This document shows, in pieces, positions 36,214 to 43,327 of a stretch of DNA of 64,000 nt. Position 1 is the stretch's first letter, and each line of letters starts with the position of its first letter. The stretch spans positions 248,001 to 312,000 of the forward strand of contig NZ_JAVALS010000002.1 in the NCBI RefSeq assembly GCF_030731045.1, written 5' to 3'. The translations under genes were made by a program, and so were the position numbers. The notes beneath the pieces are model-generated. The model did no database searches. It saw nothing but the letters and a program-made list of their open reading frames with translations, and was not told the DNA's origin. Source of the stretch: Arthrobacter horti (GTDB lineage: Bacteria; Actinomycetota; Actinomycetes; Actinomycetales; Micrococcaceae).

Positions 36214-38352
36214 ATGACGAATCTCGAAGACGCTCTCGGCATGATGGATGCCCTGGCCGGTGACGAGGTGGCCGGCACGGTCCCGGTGAAGTCCGTTCTG
36301 GACGAGAAGATCCATGGGCACTTCGCCGGCGCGGTCGTTCGCAAGGACTTGGTGAAAGCGGTCCGCGGGAATGCAGTGGTGCCGTCATACGTACTGGAGT
36401 ATCTCCTGGGCCAATATGCCGCATCAGACCACGAGGCGACGATCCAGGCCGGCATCGACAGTGTGCGGAAGATCCTGGCGACCCACTACGTCAACCGCAA
36501 CGAGCACAAGTTCGTGAAATCGGAGATCCGCCGTAAAGGACGCCATCGTGTGATCGACAAGGTCACGGTGACGCTCAATGAGAAGGACGACGTTCACGAG
36601 GCGGACTTCGAGAACCTCCAGATCAAAGGCGTCGTCATTGACGATGCCACGGTCAACCGGAACCCTAAGCTTCTTGTCGGCGGCGTTTGGTGCATCTGTG
36701 ACATCGAGTACTTCCATACTGACGACCCGCGCGCCGTGCCGTGGATTCTCGGCAGTTTGAAGCCCATCCAGGTAGCCGGCGTCGACATCGAGCACTTTTA
36801 CGAAGCCCGCAAGTCGTTCACCACCGAGGAATGGATCGACCTGCTCGTGCAGTCGATCGGTCTCAACCCGGAGCAGTTCAACGACCGTGGCAAGCTCATC
36901 GCTCTGACCCGTCTGATCCCCTTCGTTGAGCGCAACTTCAACGTCGTCGAACTGGGGCCGAAGGGTACCGGCAAGTCGCATACGTTCAGTGAGTTCTCCC
37001 CGAATGGAATCCTGATCTCCGGCGGCGAGGTGACCGTCGCGAAGCTGTTCGTCAACAACGCGAGTGGCCGCATCGGCCTGGTCGGCTACTGGGATTGCGT
37101 TGCGTTCGACGAGTTCGCCGCTAACCGGCGCGCTGATCAGAACCTCGTCAACGTGATGAAGAACTACCTGGCGAACAAGTCGTTTTCGCGTGGCACGAGC
37201 ATCTATGGAGCCGAGGCCTCGATGGCTTTCATCGGCAACACCACACATACCGTGCCGTACATGCTCAAGAACTCTGACCTTTTTGATGAGCTGCCGGAGG
37301 CATATCGCGACCCGGCTTGGCTCGACCGCATCCACCACTACATTCCGGGCTGGGAGGTGGCGCCGATCCGGTCTGAGATGTTCTCCTCCGGCTACGGATT
37401 CGTGGTCGACTACCTCGCCGAGATCCTGCGCGCGAAGCGAACCGAGGACTTCTCGGACAAGTACAAGGGCTACTTCACTCTGGACAACTCGATCTCAACC
37501 CGCGACCAGGACGGCATTCGCAAGACTTTCTCCGGACTGATGAAGCTGGTGCACCCAACAGGTGAAGCGGCTGAAGGGGAGATCCGAGCGCTGCTGGAGT
37601 TCGCCATCGAAGGGCGCAAGCGCGTCAAGGACTCGATCCTGCGGATCGACGCCACCATGCGTGACACTGCCGTGTACTTCCGGTACTCCGATAAGGCGGG
37701 CGTTTGGCATGAAGTCGCGACTCTCGAAGAGAGGCAATACCCGCAGCTCTACCGGCGAGCCTGGAGCGCGGTCCCGGGCTCCGGCGACGAGTCTGGCGTC
37801 GACGGTGTGGGTGAGTCGCCTTCTCCGACACCGGCGGTCGCTGAAAGGGCGAGGCACGCAGAACTATTCCAGGGGCACCGCGACTTCGTCGAGAACCAGC
37901 GAGGGATCTCCTTTGAAACGCTGCTGTTGCCCTACCTTGCGGGAGCAACGGAGATTGAACTGCACGATCCGTACATCCGCTTGGCGCACCAGGGCCGAAA
38001 CCTGGTGGAGTTGCTTGCCTTGATCGCGGCAATGAAGGACCCGGCTGAGGAGATCACGTTCAAGCTGTTCACTGTGCTGGATGACGACCCAGATCACGAG
38101 AAGAAGCAACTGCAGATGTTGACTGCGATCGTCCAGGGAGCTGTCCAGCAAGGCATCAAGCTTGACGTCGCCAAGGACCCGGGTGGTCATGACCGATGGA
38201 TCCGAACCGACACTGGCTGGCGCATCAACCTCGGGCGTGGCCTCGACATCTTCCAGAAGTCCGACGGCGGCTGGCTTGACTTCGGCAGCAGCCGGCAAGA
38301 GTTCCGCCAGGTGCGCGCCTTCGGGGTGACGTACATCAGGGAAGAGGATTAG
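36214..38352 (+). CDS. brxL: BREX Lon-like ATPase BrxL with atypical C-terminal domain
   Basis: 712 residues. The N-terminal 200 residues are the BrxL-specific region and the AAA+ core has Walker A ELGPKGTGKSHTF with Lys254 and Walker B-like DCVAFDEFAANRRAD. After about residue 460 a C-terminal part separated by a Pro/Ser/Gly linker (residues 528-545) reads RDFVENQRGISFETLLLPYL and LDVAKDPGGHDRWIRTDTGW. I do not see a Lon Ser-Lys protease domain. This segment instead resembles the phospholipase-D-like MIT C-terminal (MIT_C) domain. BrxL is a core BREX factor; this copy may lack proteolysis entirely. Confidence 0.88.
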   Translation: MTNLEDALGMMDALAGDEVAGTVPVKSVLDEKIHGHFAGAVVRKDLVKAVRGNAVVPSYVLEYLLGQYAASDHEATIQAGIDSVRKILATHYVNRNEHKFVKSEIRRKGRHRVIDKVTVTLNEKDDVHEADFENLQIKGVVIDDATVNRNPKLLVGGVWCICDIEYFHTDDPRAVPWILGSLKPIQVAGVDIEHFYEARKSFTTEEWIDLLVQSIGLNPEQFNDRGKLIALTRLIPFVERNFNVVELGPKGTGKSHTFSEFSPNGILISGGEVTVAKLFVNNASGRIGLVGYWDCVAFDEFAANRRADQNLVNVMKNYLANKSFSRGTSIYGAEASMAFIGNTTHTVPYMLKNSDLFDELPEAYRDPAWLDRIHHYIPGWEVAPIRSEMFSSGYGFVVDYLAEILRAKRTEDFSDKYKGYFTLDNSISTRDQDGIRKTFSGLMKLVHPTGEAAEGEIRALLEFAIEGRKRVKDSILRIDATMRDTAVYFRYSDKAGVWHEVATLEERQYPQLYRRAWSAVPGSGDESGVDGVGESPSPTPAVAERARHAELFQGHRDFVENQRGISFETLLLPYLAGATEIELHDPYIRLAHQGRNLVELLALIAAMKDPAEEITFKLFTVLDDDPDHEKKQLQMLTAIVQGAVQQGIKLDVAKDPGGHDRWIRTDTGWRINLGRGLDIFQKSDGGWLDFGSSRQEFRQVRAFGVTYIREED

Positions 38353-38356
38353 CACT

Positions 38357-39226
38357 ATGGCGACAAATCCACGGCCGTATTGGTCGGAGCGCATGGGACG
38401 GAGTCCGAGACATTCTGTCCTGAACGCCGAGCAGACTCGCCGCCTGTTCGCTTCATTGTGGAGTGAACTAGAGGCTATGGACCTCTTTCAACAAGCATTC
38501 GGCTACGATTGCGTAGACGAGGGATTCGTCCAAGGAACCCTCGGTCCAAGAGCATCAGATCGGATTTCAATTGTTTTGGGGTACGACGATGTCTGGCCGT
38601 TTAACGAGAGTCGAATTGCTAGTTGGTCTGACGACCAGTTATTCGACGTCATCGAGTTTCTTTACGACCATGTCAGTAAGGGCGACCGGATCGGCGGGTA
38701 CTTGCATACCTTCAATGACTGTGGATGGCACTATCGCAAATTCGACGCTGAGCAAGGCAGGTCGGAATACAGAGGGCGTGTCAATGAAATCCTGTCTCGC
38801 GTGGAGGATGGGTTCGAATTGACTGCGGGGGGCCAGATCATGCGCCTGGCTCCTGAAGGTCTTGAGCCTTTGCTGCTGGAGGATGCACGGAACCTTGGTG
38901 AGTCGAACCAAGACCATGTGCGTTCCGCAATCCATAAGTTTCGCTCTCGGGCCTCCAGTTCGACTCAGCGCCGAGATGCAGTTCGGGACCTAGCTGATGT
39001 GCTCGAGAATATTCGCCCTGACGTCAAGGAGTATCTGTTTAGTGAGGACGAGCGAGCGTTATTCGAAATTGCAAACAAGTTCTGGATCCGACACAATAAG
39101 CCTGGCGAGCGCCGCGAGTATGATCACGAGGCGTGGTGGACTTGGCTTTTCTATCTTTACCTGGACTCTATTTCGCTGGTTGATCACCTCAAGGAGAAAT
39201 CTGATCGTTTAGATGCGAGAGATTAA
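38357..39226 (+). CDS. BREX-linked AbiJ-like abortive-infection family protein
   Basis: 289 residues, starting 4 bases after the brxL stop, so it belongs to the same transcript. The N-terminal half (about 1-150) contains FGYDCVDEGFVQGTLG and LFDVIEFLYDHVSKG. The C-terminal half has RDAVRDLADVLENIRPDVKE, FEIANKFWIRHN and WWTWLFYLYLDSI, a pattern I associate with abortive-infection C-terminal (AbiJ/HEPN-like) proteins. An R-x4-H run (Arg252-His257) could be a HEPN ribonuclease motif but sits outside the best-conserved part. GC is lower than in its neighbours. No standard BREX subtype needs this gene; it is probably an accessory effector. Confidence 0.75.
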   Translation: MATNPRPYWSERMGRSPRHSVLNAEQTRRLFASLWSELEAMDLFQQAFGYDCVDEGFVQGTLGPRASDRISIVLGYDDVWPFNESRIASWSDDQLFDVIEFLYDHVSKGDRIGGYLHTFNDCGWHYRKFDAEQGRSEYRGRVNEILSRVEDGFELTAGGQIMRLAPEGLEPLLLEDARNLGESNQDHVRSAIHKFRSRASSSTQRRDAVRDLADVLENIRPDVKEYLFSEDERALFEIANKFWIRHNKPGERREYDHEAWWTWLFYLYLDSISLVDHLKEKSDRLDARD

Positions 39227-39484
39227 TGTTTTGAGGTGTGTGCATGGATAATTTCGGTTGATTGTCTCGACCCTTTGCATACGGGCGGTGGGAGGACGTT
39301 CTCGCTCCGCTTCATCATCGTCGAGTGGGGCGATGTCCACCTCATTGGACATGGTGGCTTCCGCCGGCAACTGGCTTTCATCAAAGGAACCCAGGATCGC
39401 CTGGCTCCCGATCACGATCACACGGTCTTGGCGGATGATCTCAGTGGCCGCCCGGATGGCGTGCTCCAAGTCCTCACGTCGCAA
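39209..39484 (-). pseudogene. Truncated nucleotidyltransferase (DUF6036-like) gene
   Basis: The first 60 residues read DRVIVIGSQAILGSFDESQL and later SNEVDIAPLDDDEAER, the G-S and D-x-D start of a nucleotidyltransferase-fold protein of about 200 residues. After DEAER (near 39295) similarity stops and the frame runs into an unrelated tail and a stop next to the AbiJ-like gene. The gene therefore lost its 3' two thirds at the island border. The start overlaps the end of the upstream HTH gene by 11 bases, as in toxin-antitoxin-like pairs. Confidence 0.7.
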
Positions 39485-40019
39485 GGGCTGCGGCCTTCTT
39501 AAGGGCGATGATCCGCTCCTGCTCGGACAATGCTCCGGCGAAAGGGCTCAGCTGTCTGAGCTCCATGCCGACTTCCGAGTCCTCCAGCATGGCCTCTTCG
39601 AGCTCGGCCAGAGGTCCATCGAGAAGCGCCACCCACTGGTCCACCCAGCCCTCGGCGAGTGATCCCCGCACCCTGCTCCGCAGGTTCTCCACCCCACCCC
39701 GCCCGATTTCCCTGACCGCGGCTTCGTCCTGGTCGAGTTTCTGCAGAAGTGCGATGTGCAACTCGTACGGGACCCGCTCGTGACGGTCCCGGAGCCGCGG
39801 TCTCCGATCACGGGCTGCTTTCAGGGAGGCCTGGACAACGGCTGCGCTGACACCCAGCCTTGCCGCGATGCCCCGGACTGACAGACCCAGGACATGCAGC
39901 GAGAACATCGCTTCCTGGCGCATCCGGGCAGCCCGGAGCTGGGCCTGACGGAGTCGCTCGCTCGTCTCGCCCAACTGGACGGCCTGCCGTTCAAGCCACA
40001 GGAAGTCGACGGATTCCAT
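39474..40019 (-). CDS. HTH-domain protein, partner of the broken nucleotidyltransferase
   Basis: 181 residues from the ATG at 40019. A helix-turn-helix is visible at LSVRGIAARLGVSAAVVQAS (about residues 45-65), with charged helices before and after. It is upstream of and overlaps the truncated nucleotidyltransferase, a layout seen for antitoxin-like regulators paired with DUF6036 toxins. With the partner broken it may be an orphan. A GTACCCCCGTAC dyad precedes the start and could be its operator. The pair assignment is inference from layout. Confidence 0.7.
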   Translation of the reverse strand: MESVDFLWLERQAVQLGETSERLRQAQLRAARMRQEAMFSLHVLGLSVRGIAARLGVSAAVVQASLKAARDRRPRLRDRHERVPYELHIALLQKLDQDEAAVREIGRGGVENLRSRVRGSLAEGWVDQWVALLDGPLAELEEAMLEDSEVGMELRQLSPFAGALSEQERIIALKKAAALAT

Positions 40020-40028
40020 AACTGTATG

Positions 40029-40040
40029 GTACCCCCGTAC
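40029..40040. promoter_or_regulatory. Candidate operator upstream of the HTH gene
   Basis: GTACCCCCGTAC has two GTAC half-sites with a 4-base C spacer, 10 bases upstream of the minus-strand start codon at 40019. The position suits autoregulation by the encoded HTH protein. Weakly supported. Confidence 0.3.
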
Positions 40041-40061
40041 AATCTGGGGTTTCCGGACCCC

Positions 40062-40091
40062 TTGACTTAACACGTTAGCCGTCGCTAACGT
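40062..40091 (+). promoter_or_regulatory. Promoter and operator of the ArsR-type gene
   Basis: TTGACT (40062) is a good -35 box. Next comes ACGTTAGC-CGTC-GCTAACGT (40072-40091), a perfect 8+4+8 dyad covering the spacer and the likely -10 TAACGT. It lies 8 bases before the ArsR-type ATG, an arrangement typical of autorepression. Confidence 0.65.
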
Positions 40092-40098
40092 ATTAACC

Positions 40099-40428
40099 AT
40101 GCCGGATGCACTGGAAGTCGCAGCGGAGCCCACACGTCGCAGGCTCCTGCACCTCCTTGTCGCCGGCGAGCAGACCGTCACCGAACTCACGGAGCACTTC
40201 AGCGTCACCCGCTCCGCCATCTCCCAGCACCTGCTGCTCCTGGAAAGCGTGCGCCTCGTCGCCGCACGCAAGGACGGCAGGAGCCGCTACTACCGCCTGG
40301 ACCCCTCCGGAATGGCCACGCTCCGCGCCCTCGTGGGGCAGTTCTGGAACGACGAACTGGACCTTCTGGCCCGGGACGCTCAACGCCTCGCCGACAGCAA
40401 AGACCCCCAACCCAAGGACACGCCATGA
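40099..40428 (+). CDS. ArsR family regulator (SdpR-like autorepressor)
   Basis: 109 residues. The winged helix includes EPTRRRLLHLLVAGEQTVTE and the recognition helix FSVTRSAISQHLLLLESVRL, with wing RKDGRSRYYRL. No metal-binding cysteines are present, so it resembles the metal-independent SdpR-like branch that is commonly paired with SRPBCC proteins. Its stop overlaps the SRPBCC fusion gene by 4 bases, and a perfect dyad lies in its promoter. Confidence 0.9.
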   Translation: MPDALEVAAEPTRRRLLHLLVAGEQTVTELTEHFSVTRSAISQHLLLLESVRLVAARKDGRSRYYRLDPSGMATLRALVGQFWNDELDLLARDAQRLADSKDPQPKDTP

Positions 40429-41405
40429 ACTACACCAAGTCCCTCCACCTGCCCGTCACCCCGGACGAGGCGTTCGCCCTGGTCACCGAGCCGGAACGGC
40501 TCCGCCGCTGGCAGACCGTGGTGGCCCGCGTGGACCTCCGCCTCGGCGGCGAATACCGCTGGACCGTCACCCCCGGCCACCACGCCGTCGGCACCTTCCG
40601 CGAGATCGAGCCCGGCAAGCGCGTCGTCTTCGGCTTCGGCTGGGAGGGCGACGCCATGGGCCTGGCCCCGGATTCCTCCACCGTCACCGTCACGTTCACT
40701 CCGGCCGGCGAGGGCACCGATGTGCTCTTCGAGCACGACGGCCTCACCCCGGAGCAGGTCCCCGGCCACACCGAGGGCTGGGACCACTTCATGGAGCGCC
40801 TCGCGGCCGCAGCCGGCAGCGAGCTGGGCGCCGGCGCCGACCCCTGGTCCGCCTTCCCGCAGGACATGAGCCTGCTCAACTCCGCCGAGGCCTCCCTGGC
40901 CGTCCTCCTCGACGTGCTGCGCCGCGTCACCCCGGACGACCTGGACAAGCCCACCCCCTGCAGCGAATACACCGTCGCCCAGCTGACCGACCACCTCGCC
41001 GGCTCGCTCATCTCCATCGGCACGGCCGTCGGCGGCACACCGGTGGACCGCAAGGACGCCGGCCTCGAGGACCGCATCGCCGGCCTGTCCCAGACCGCCG
41101 TCGAAGCCTTCACCCACCGCGGCACCGACGGCACCGTGGACATCGCAGGCGGCATCCCCGCCGTCGTCGCCGGGCAGATCCTCAACATCGAGTTCCTGGT
41201 CCACGCCTGGGACTACGCCACGGCGTGCGGCCTGCCGCTGCAGGTCGCCGAGGAGCTGAGCGCCAACGTCGAGACCCTGGCCCGCCGCACCATTACCGAC
41301 GGCGTCCGCCAGGGCGGCAGCTTCGCCGGCGAACTGAACGTCTCGGAGACGGCGGGCAGCCTCGAGCGGCTGATCGCCTTCACCGGTCGGCAGCCGGTCG
41401 CGTGA
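40425..41405 (+). CDS. SRPBCC (AHSA1) and TIGR03086-type fusion protein
   Basis: 326 residues with two domains. Residues 1-130 form an AHSA1/START-like SRPBCC fold (LHLPVTPDEAFALVTEPERL and later GWEGDAMGLAPDSSTVTVTF). Residues 145-326 form a DinB-like/mycothiol-dependent family TIGR03086 domain (TPCSEYTVAQLTDHLAGSL, LVHAWDYATACGLPL). The two usually occur as separate proteins or in this fusion in actinobacteria. Ligand and reaction are unknown. It is translationally coupled to the ArsR-type regulator, so ligand sensing or resistance to a hydrophobic compound is plausible. Confidence 0.85.
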   Translation: MNYTKSLHLPVTPDEAFALVTEPERLRRWQTVVARVDLRLGGEYRWTVTPGHHAVGTFREIEPGKRVVFGFGWEGDAMGLAPDSSTVTVTFTPAGEGTDVLFEHDGLTPEQVPGHTEGWDHFMERLAAAAGSELGAGADPWSAFPQDMSLLNSAEASLAVLLDVLRRVTPDDLDKPTPCSEYTVAQLTDHLAGSLISIGTAVGGTPVDRKDAGLEDRIAGLSQTAVEAFTHRGTDGTVDIAGGIPAVVAGQILNIEFLVHAWDYATACGLPLQVAEELSANVETLARRTITDGVRQGGSFAGELNVSETAGSLERLIAFTGRQPVA

Positions 41406-41457
41406 AATGTCCGACGACGGCGGTGACGGCGGCGCTGCGCGGCTCTAGGCTGGGTGC

Positions 41458-41940
41458 ATGAGCACCTTCGCCGTCACCCGCAGCGCCTTCATCCCCGCAG
41501 CTCCTCAGGACGTGTTCGCCCACGTCAACGACTTCCACCAGTGGTCCGCCTGGTCCCCGTGGGAGAAGCTGGACGCGGACATGTCCAAGAGCTACAGCGG
41601 CCCGGAGTCCGGCCCCGGAGCGCACTACGAATGGGCCGGTAAGAAGGCCGGCACCGGCCACATGACCATCGAGGCCGCCACGGCGCCGGAAGGCTCCGAG
41701 GACGGTGCCGGCTCCATCGACATCGACCTGCACTTCCTCAAGCCCTTCAAGAACAACAACCACACCCTCTTCACCTTCGTCCCCGAACGCGACGGCACTA
41801 AGGTCACCTGGACCATGAGCGGCGAGAACAAGACCCTGTTCTCAAAAGCATTCGCCAAGCTGTTCAGCATGGACAAGATGGTGGGCAAGGACTTCGAGTC
41901 GGGCCTGTCGGCACTGCGGGACGTCGCCACGCGCGGATAG
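41458..41940 (+). CDS. SRPBCC family protein (polyketide cyclase-like)
   Basis: 160 residues with a single START-like fold: AFIPAAPQDVFAHVNDFHQW then SAWSPWEKLDADMSKSYSGP at the N-terminus and VTWTMSGENKTLFSKAF near the end. It is a typical Polyketide_cyc2-type protein with a hydrophobic cavity; no catalytic residues can be assigned. It lies 52 bases after the ArsR-type/SRPBCC pair in the same direction. A long hairpin follows. Confidence 0.85.
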   Translation: MSTFAVTRSAFIPAAPQDVFAHVNDFHQWSAWSPWEKLDADMSKSYSGPESGPGAHYEWAGKKAGTGHMTIEAATAPEGSEDGAGSIDIDLHFLKPFKNNNHTLFTFVPERDGTKVTWTMSGENKTLFSKAFAKLFSMDKMVGKDFESGLSALRDVATRG

Positions 41941-41950
41941 CCCAGAAGGC

Positions 41951-42019
41951 CCCCGCGAGAAGACAAAAGTTGCCGCTGACCAGCACGGTCAGCGGCAACT
42001 TTTGCACTCTCGCGAGGGG
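41951..42019. terminator. Intergenic palindrome 4 / bidirectional terminator
   Basis: Outer arms CCCCGCGAGA and TCTCGCGAGGGG and inner arms AAAAGTTGCCGCTGACC/GGTCAGCGGCAACTTTT (17 bp perfect) around AGCAC. A run of four T follows on the plus strand. It sits between the convergent SRPBCC and kinase genes. Confidence 0.7.
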
Positions 42020-42021
42020 TT

Positions 42022-42855
42022 TTAGGAAGCCCCACCCTGCCAGAGCGCCGTGAACGGGGCGCCGGACGCCACGCGGTTCTCGATCCCGCGGGTCACGAAC
42101 GCCTTCGCGGCACGCGCCGCCTCCAAGGGCGTGGCGCCCTTCGCCAGTTCGGCGGTCACCGCGGCGGCGAGTGAGCAGCCGGCGCCGGAGACGGCCACCT
42201 CGCCCACCTTCGGGGTGGAGAGAATCTCCAGCGTCTCGCCGTCGTAGAACACGTCCACGGCGTCCTCGCCGGCCAGGCGCACGCCGCCCTTCGCCAGCAC
42301 GGCCGCTCCGCTGAGCTCGTGAATCTTCTTCGCGGCGGCCACCAGGTCTTCGACCGTGGAGATGCTCATGCCGGAGAGCGACTCGGACTCGAAGTGGTTC
42401 GGCGTCACGAACGTCGCCAGCGGCAGAATCTGAGCCTTGAGTGCCTGGTCCGTGTCCAGGGCGTGGCCCGGCTCCTGGCCCTTGCAGATCAGCACGGGGT
42501 CAAGCACGATGTTGCGGAATCCGCCGTCCTTCAGCGCGCCCTCCACGGTGGAGATGGTGGCCGGGCTGCCCAGCATGCCGATCTTCACGGTGTCCAGCAC
42601 ACTGTCAGCGCCCGACGCCGGCCCGTACGCCGCCGTCGTCGCCTCCAGCTGATCCGCGATCACCTGCTGGTCCACCGGCACGAAGCGGTGGTTCCAGCTG
42701 TTCTTCGGGTCGAAGGAGACGATGCAGGTCAGGTTCACGATCCCGAACACGCCCAGCTCCTGGAACGTTTTCAGATCGGCCTGTGCGCCCGCGCCGCCGG
42801 TGGCTTCGGAGCCGGCGATGGTCAGGGCGATGGCAGGGGAAACGGTGGTGGTCAT
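42022..42855 (-). CDS. ThiD/PdxK-family kinase (phosphomethylpyrimidine or pyridoxine kinase)
   Basis: 277 residues of the ribokinase superfamily. The N-terminal IALTIAGSEATGGAGAQADL binds substrate, and the anion-hole/catalytic stretch near the C-terminus is AVSGAGCSLAAAVTAEL. Instead of the ThiD GTGCT form it has GAGCS, which together with the sequence style resembles the Bacillus PdxK (pyridoxine kinase) branch. It therefore phosphorylates hydroxymethylpyrimidine or, more likely, pyridoxine/pyridoxal. No thiamine genes are nearby. Single-gene unit. Confidence 0.85.
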   Translation of the reverse strand: MTTTVSPAIALTIAGSEATGGAGAQADLKTFQELGVFGIVNLTCIVSFDPKNSWNHRFVPVDQQVIADQLEATTAAYGPASGADSVLDTVKIGMLGSPATISTVEGALKDGGFRNIVLDPVLICKGQEPGHALDTDQALKAQILPLATFVTPNHFESESLSGMSISTVEDLVAAAKKIHELSGAAVLAKGGVRLAGEDAVDVFYDGETLEILSTPKVGEVAVSGAGCSLAAAVTAELAKGATPLEAARAAKAFVTRGIENRVASGAPFTALWQGGAS

Positions 42856-42888
42856 GCCACCATCCTGCCACCGCTCGACGCCGGCCGG

Positions 42889-43320
42889 TCACCCGGCGCT
42901 GTTCAGCTCCGGGTGCGCCGTGAGGAAGTCGCGGTAGCTGCTGAGGGTTTGCAGGCTGGAGGAGTACCCCAGGTCGAGCGGGGATACCGAGTAATCGCCC
43001 GTGGAGGACGTGACCCTGATTTCAAGCCGGGCCTCCGGATCGCCCGCGGCGGCGTTCACGATCGCGGGGAACGCCTTTTTGAGCAGCGCGAGCATTGCAG
43101 TCCGGTCATCGGTGTCCGCCGTGATGAACACGTCTCCGGTGCGTCCCATCCCGGCGTTCGATTTGTAGCTGCTGTCGACGCTTTGGACATGTGTGATGGA
43201 CGTGACGGCGCCCTTGTATTTCTCAGCGTAGGAGGCGTCGTCGTTCTTGCTGTTTCCCGTACAGGCACTCAGGAGGGCGGCGAGAATTCCCATCAGCAGG
43301 ACCACTTTCAGTGTGCGCAT
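42889..43320 (-). CDS. Hypothetical lipoprotein
   Basis: 143 residues. The lipobox LSAC gives Cys20 as lipid anchor. The mature part is short and unrecognised; VFITADTDDRTAMLALLKKA and ARLEIRVTSSTGD suggest a small alpha-beta domain. It is 7 bases downstream of the WXG100-like hydrolase gene and is probably its secreted or immunity-like partner, which is inference from position. Confidence 0.75.
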   Translation of the reverse strand: MRTLKVVLLMGILAALLSACTGNSKNDDASYAEKYKGAVTSITHVQSVDSSYKSNAGMGRTGDVFITADTDDRTAMLALLKKAFPAIVNAAAGDPEARLEIRVTSSTGDYSVSPLDLGYSSSLQTLSSYRDFLTAHPELNSAG

Positions 43321-43327
43321 GAGCAGT

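Larger units (their letters stand above)
25094..39226. other. BREX defence island
   Basis: An XRE regulator, brxA-brxB-brxC-pglX-pglZ-brxL and an AbiJ-like gene, all but the regulator on the plus strand with overlaps or gaps of only a few bases. Base composition is visibly lower in GC than the flanks, especially in pglX and the last gene. The right end abuts a truncated nucleotidyltransferase gene. No integrase or transposase is visible at either side. Confidence 0.85.

Noticed and set aside
33744-36455. A 903-codon minus-strand frame opposite pglZ
   Set aside because: Antisense to a certain BREX gene, with no ribosome site and no recognisable domain.
25563-38352. Possibility that the island is DISARM, type 2 BREX (Pgl) or a restriction system
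   Set aside because: No PglW kinase, no DISARM helicase or phospholipase-D gene, and no restriction subunit are seen; brxA, brxB, brxC, pglX, pglZ and brxL match type 1 BREX.
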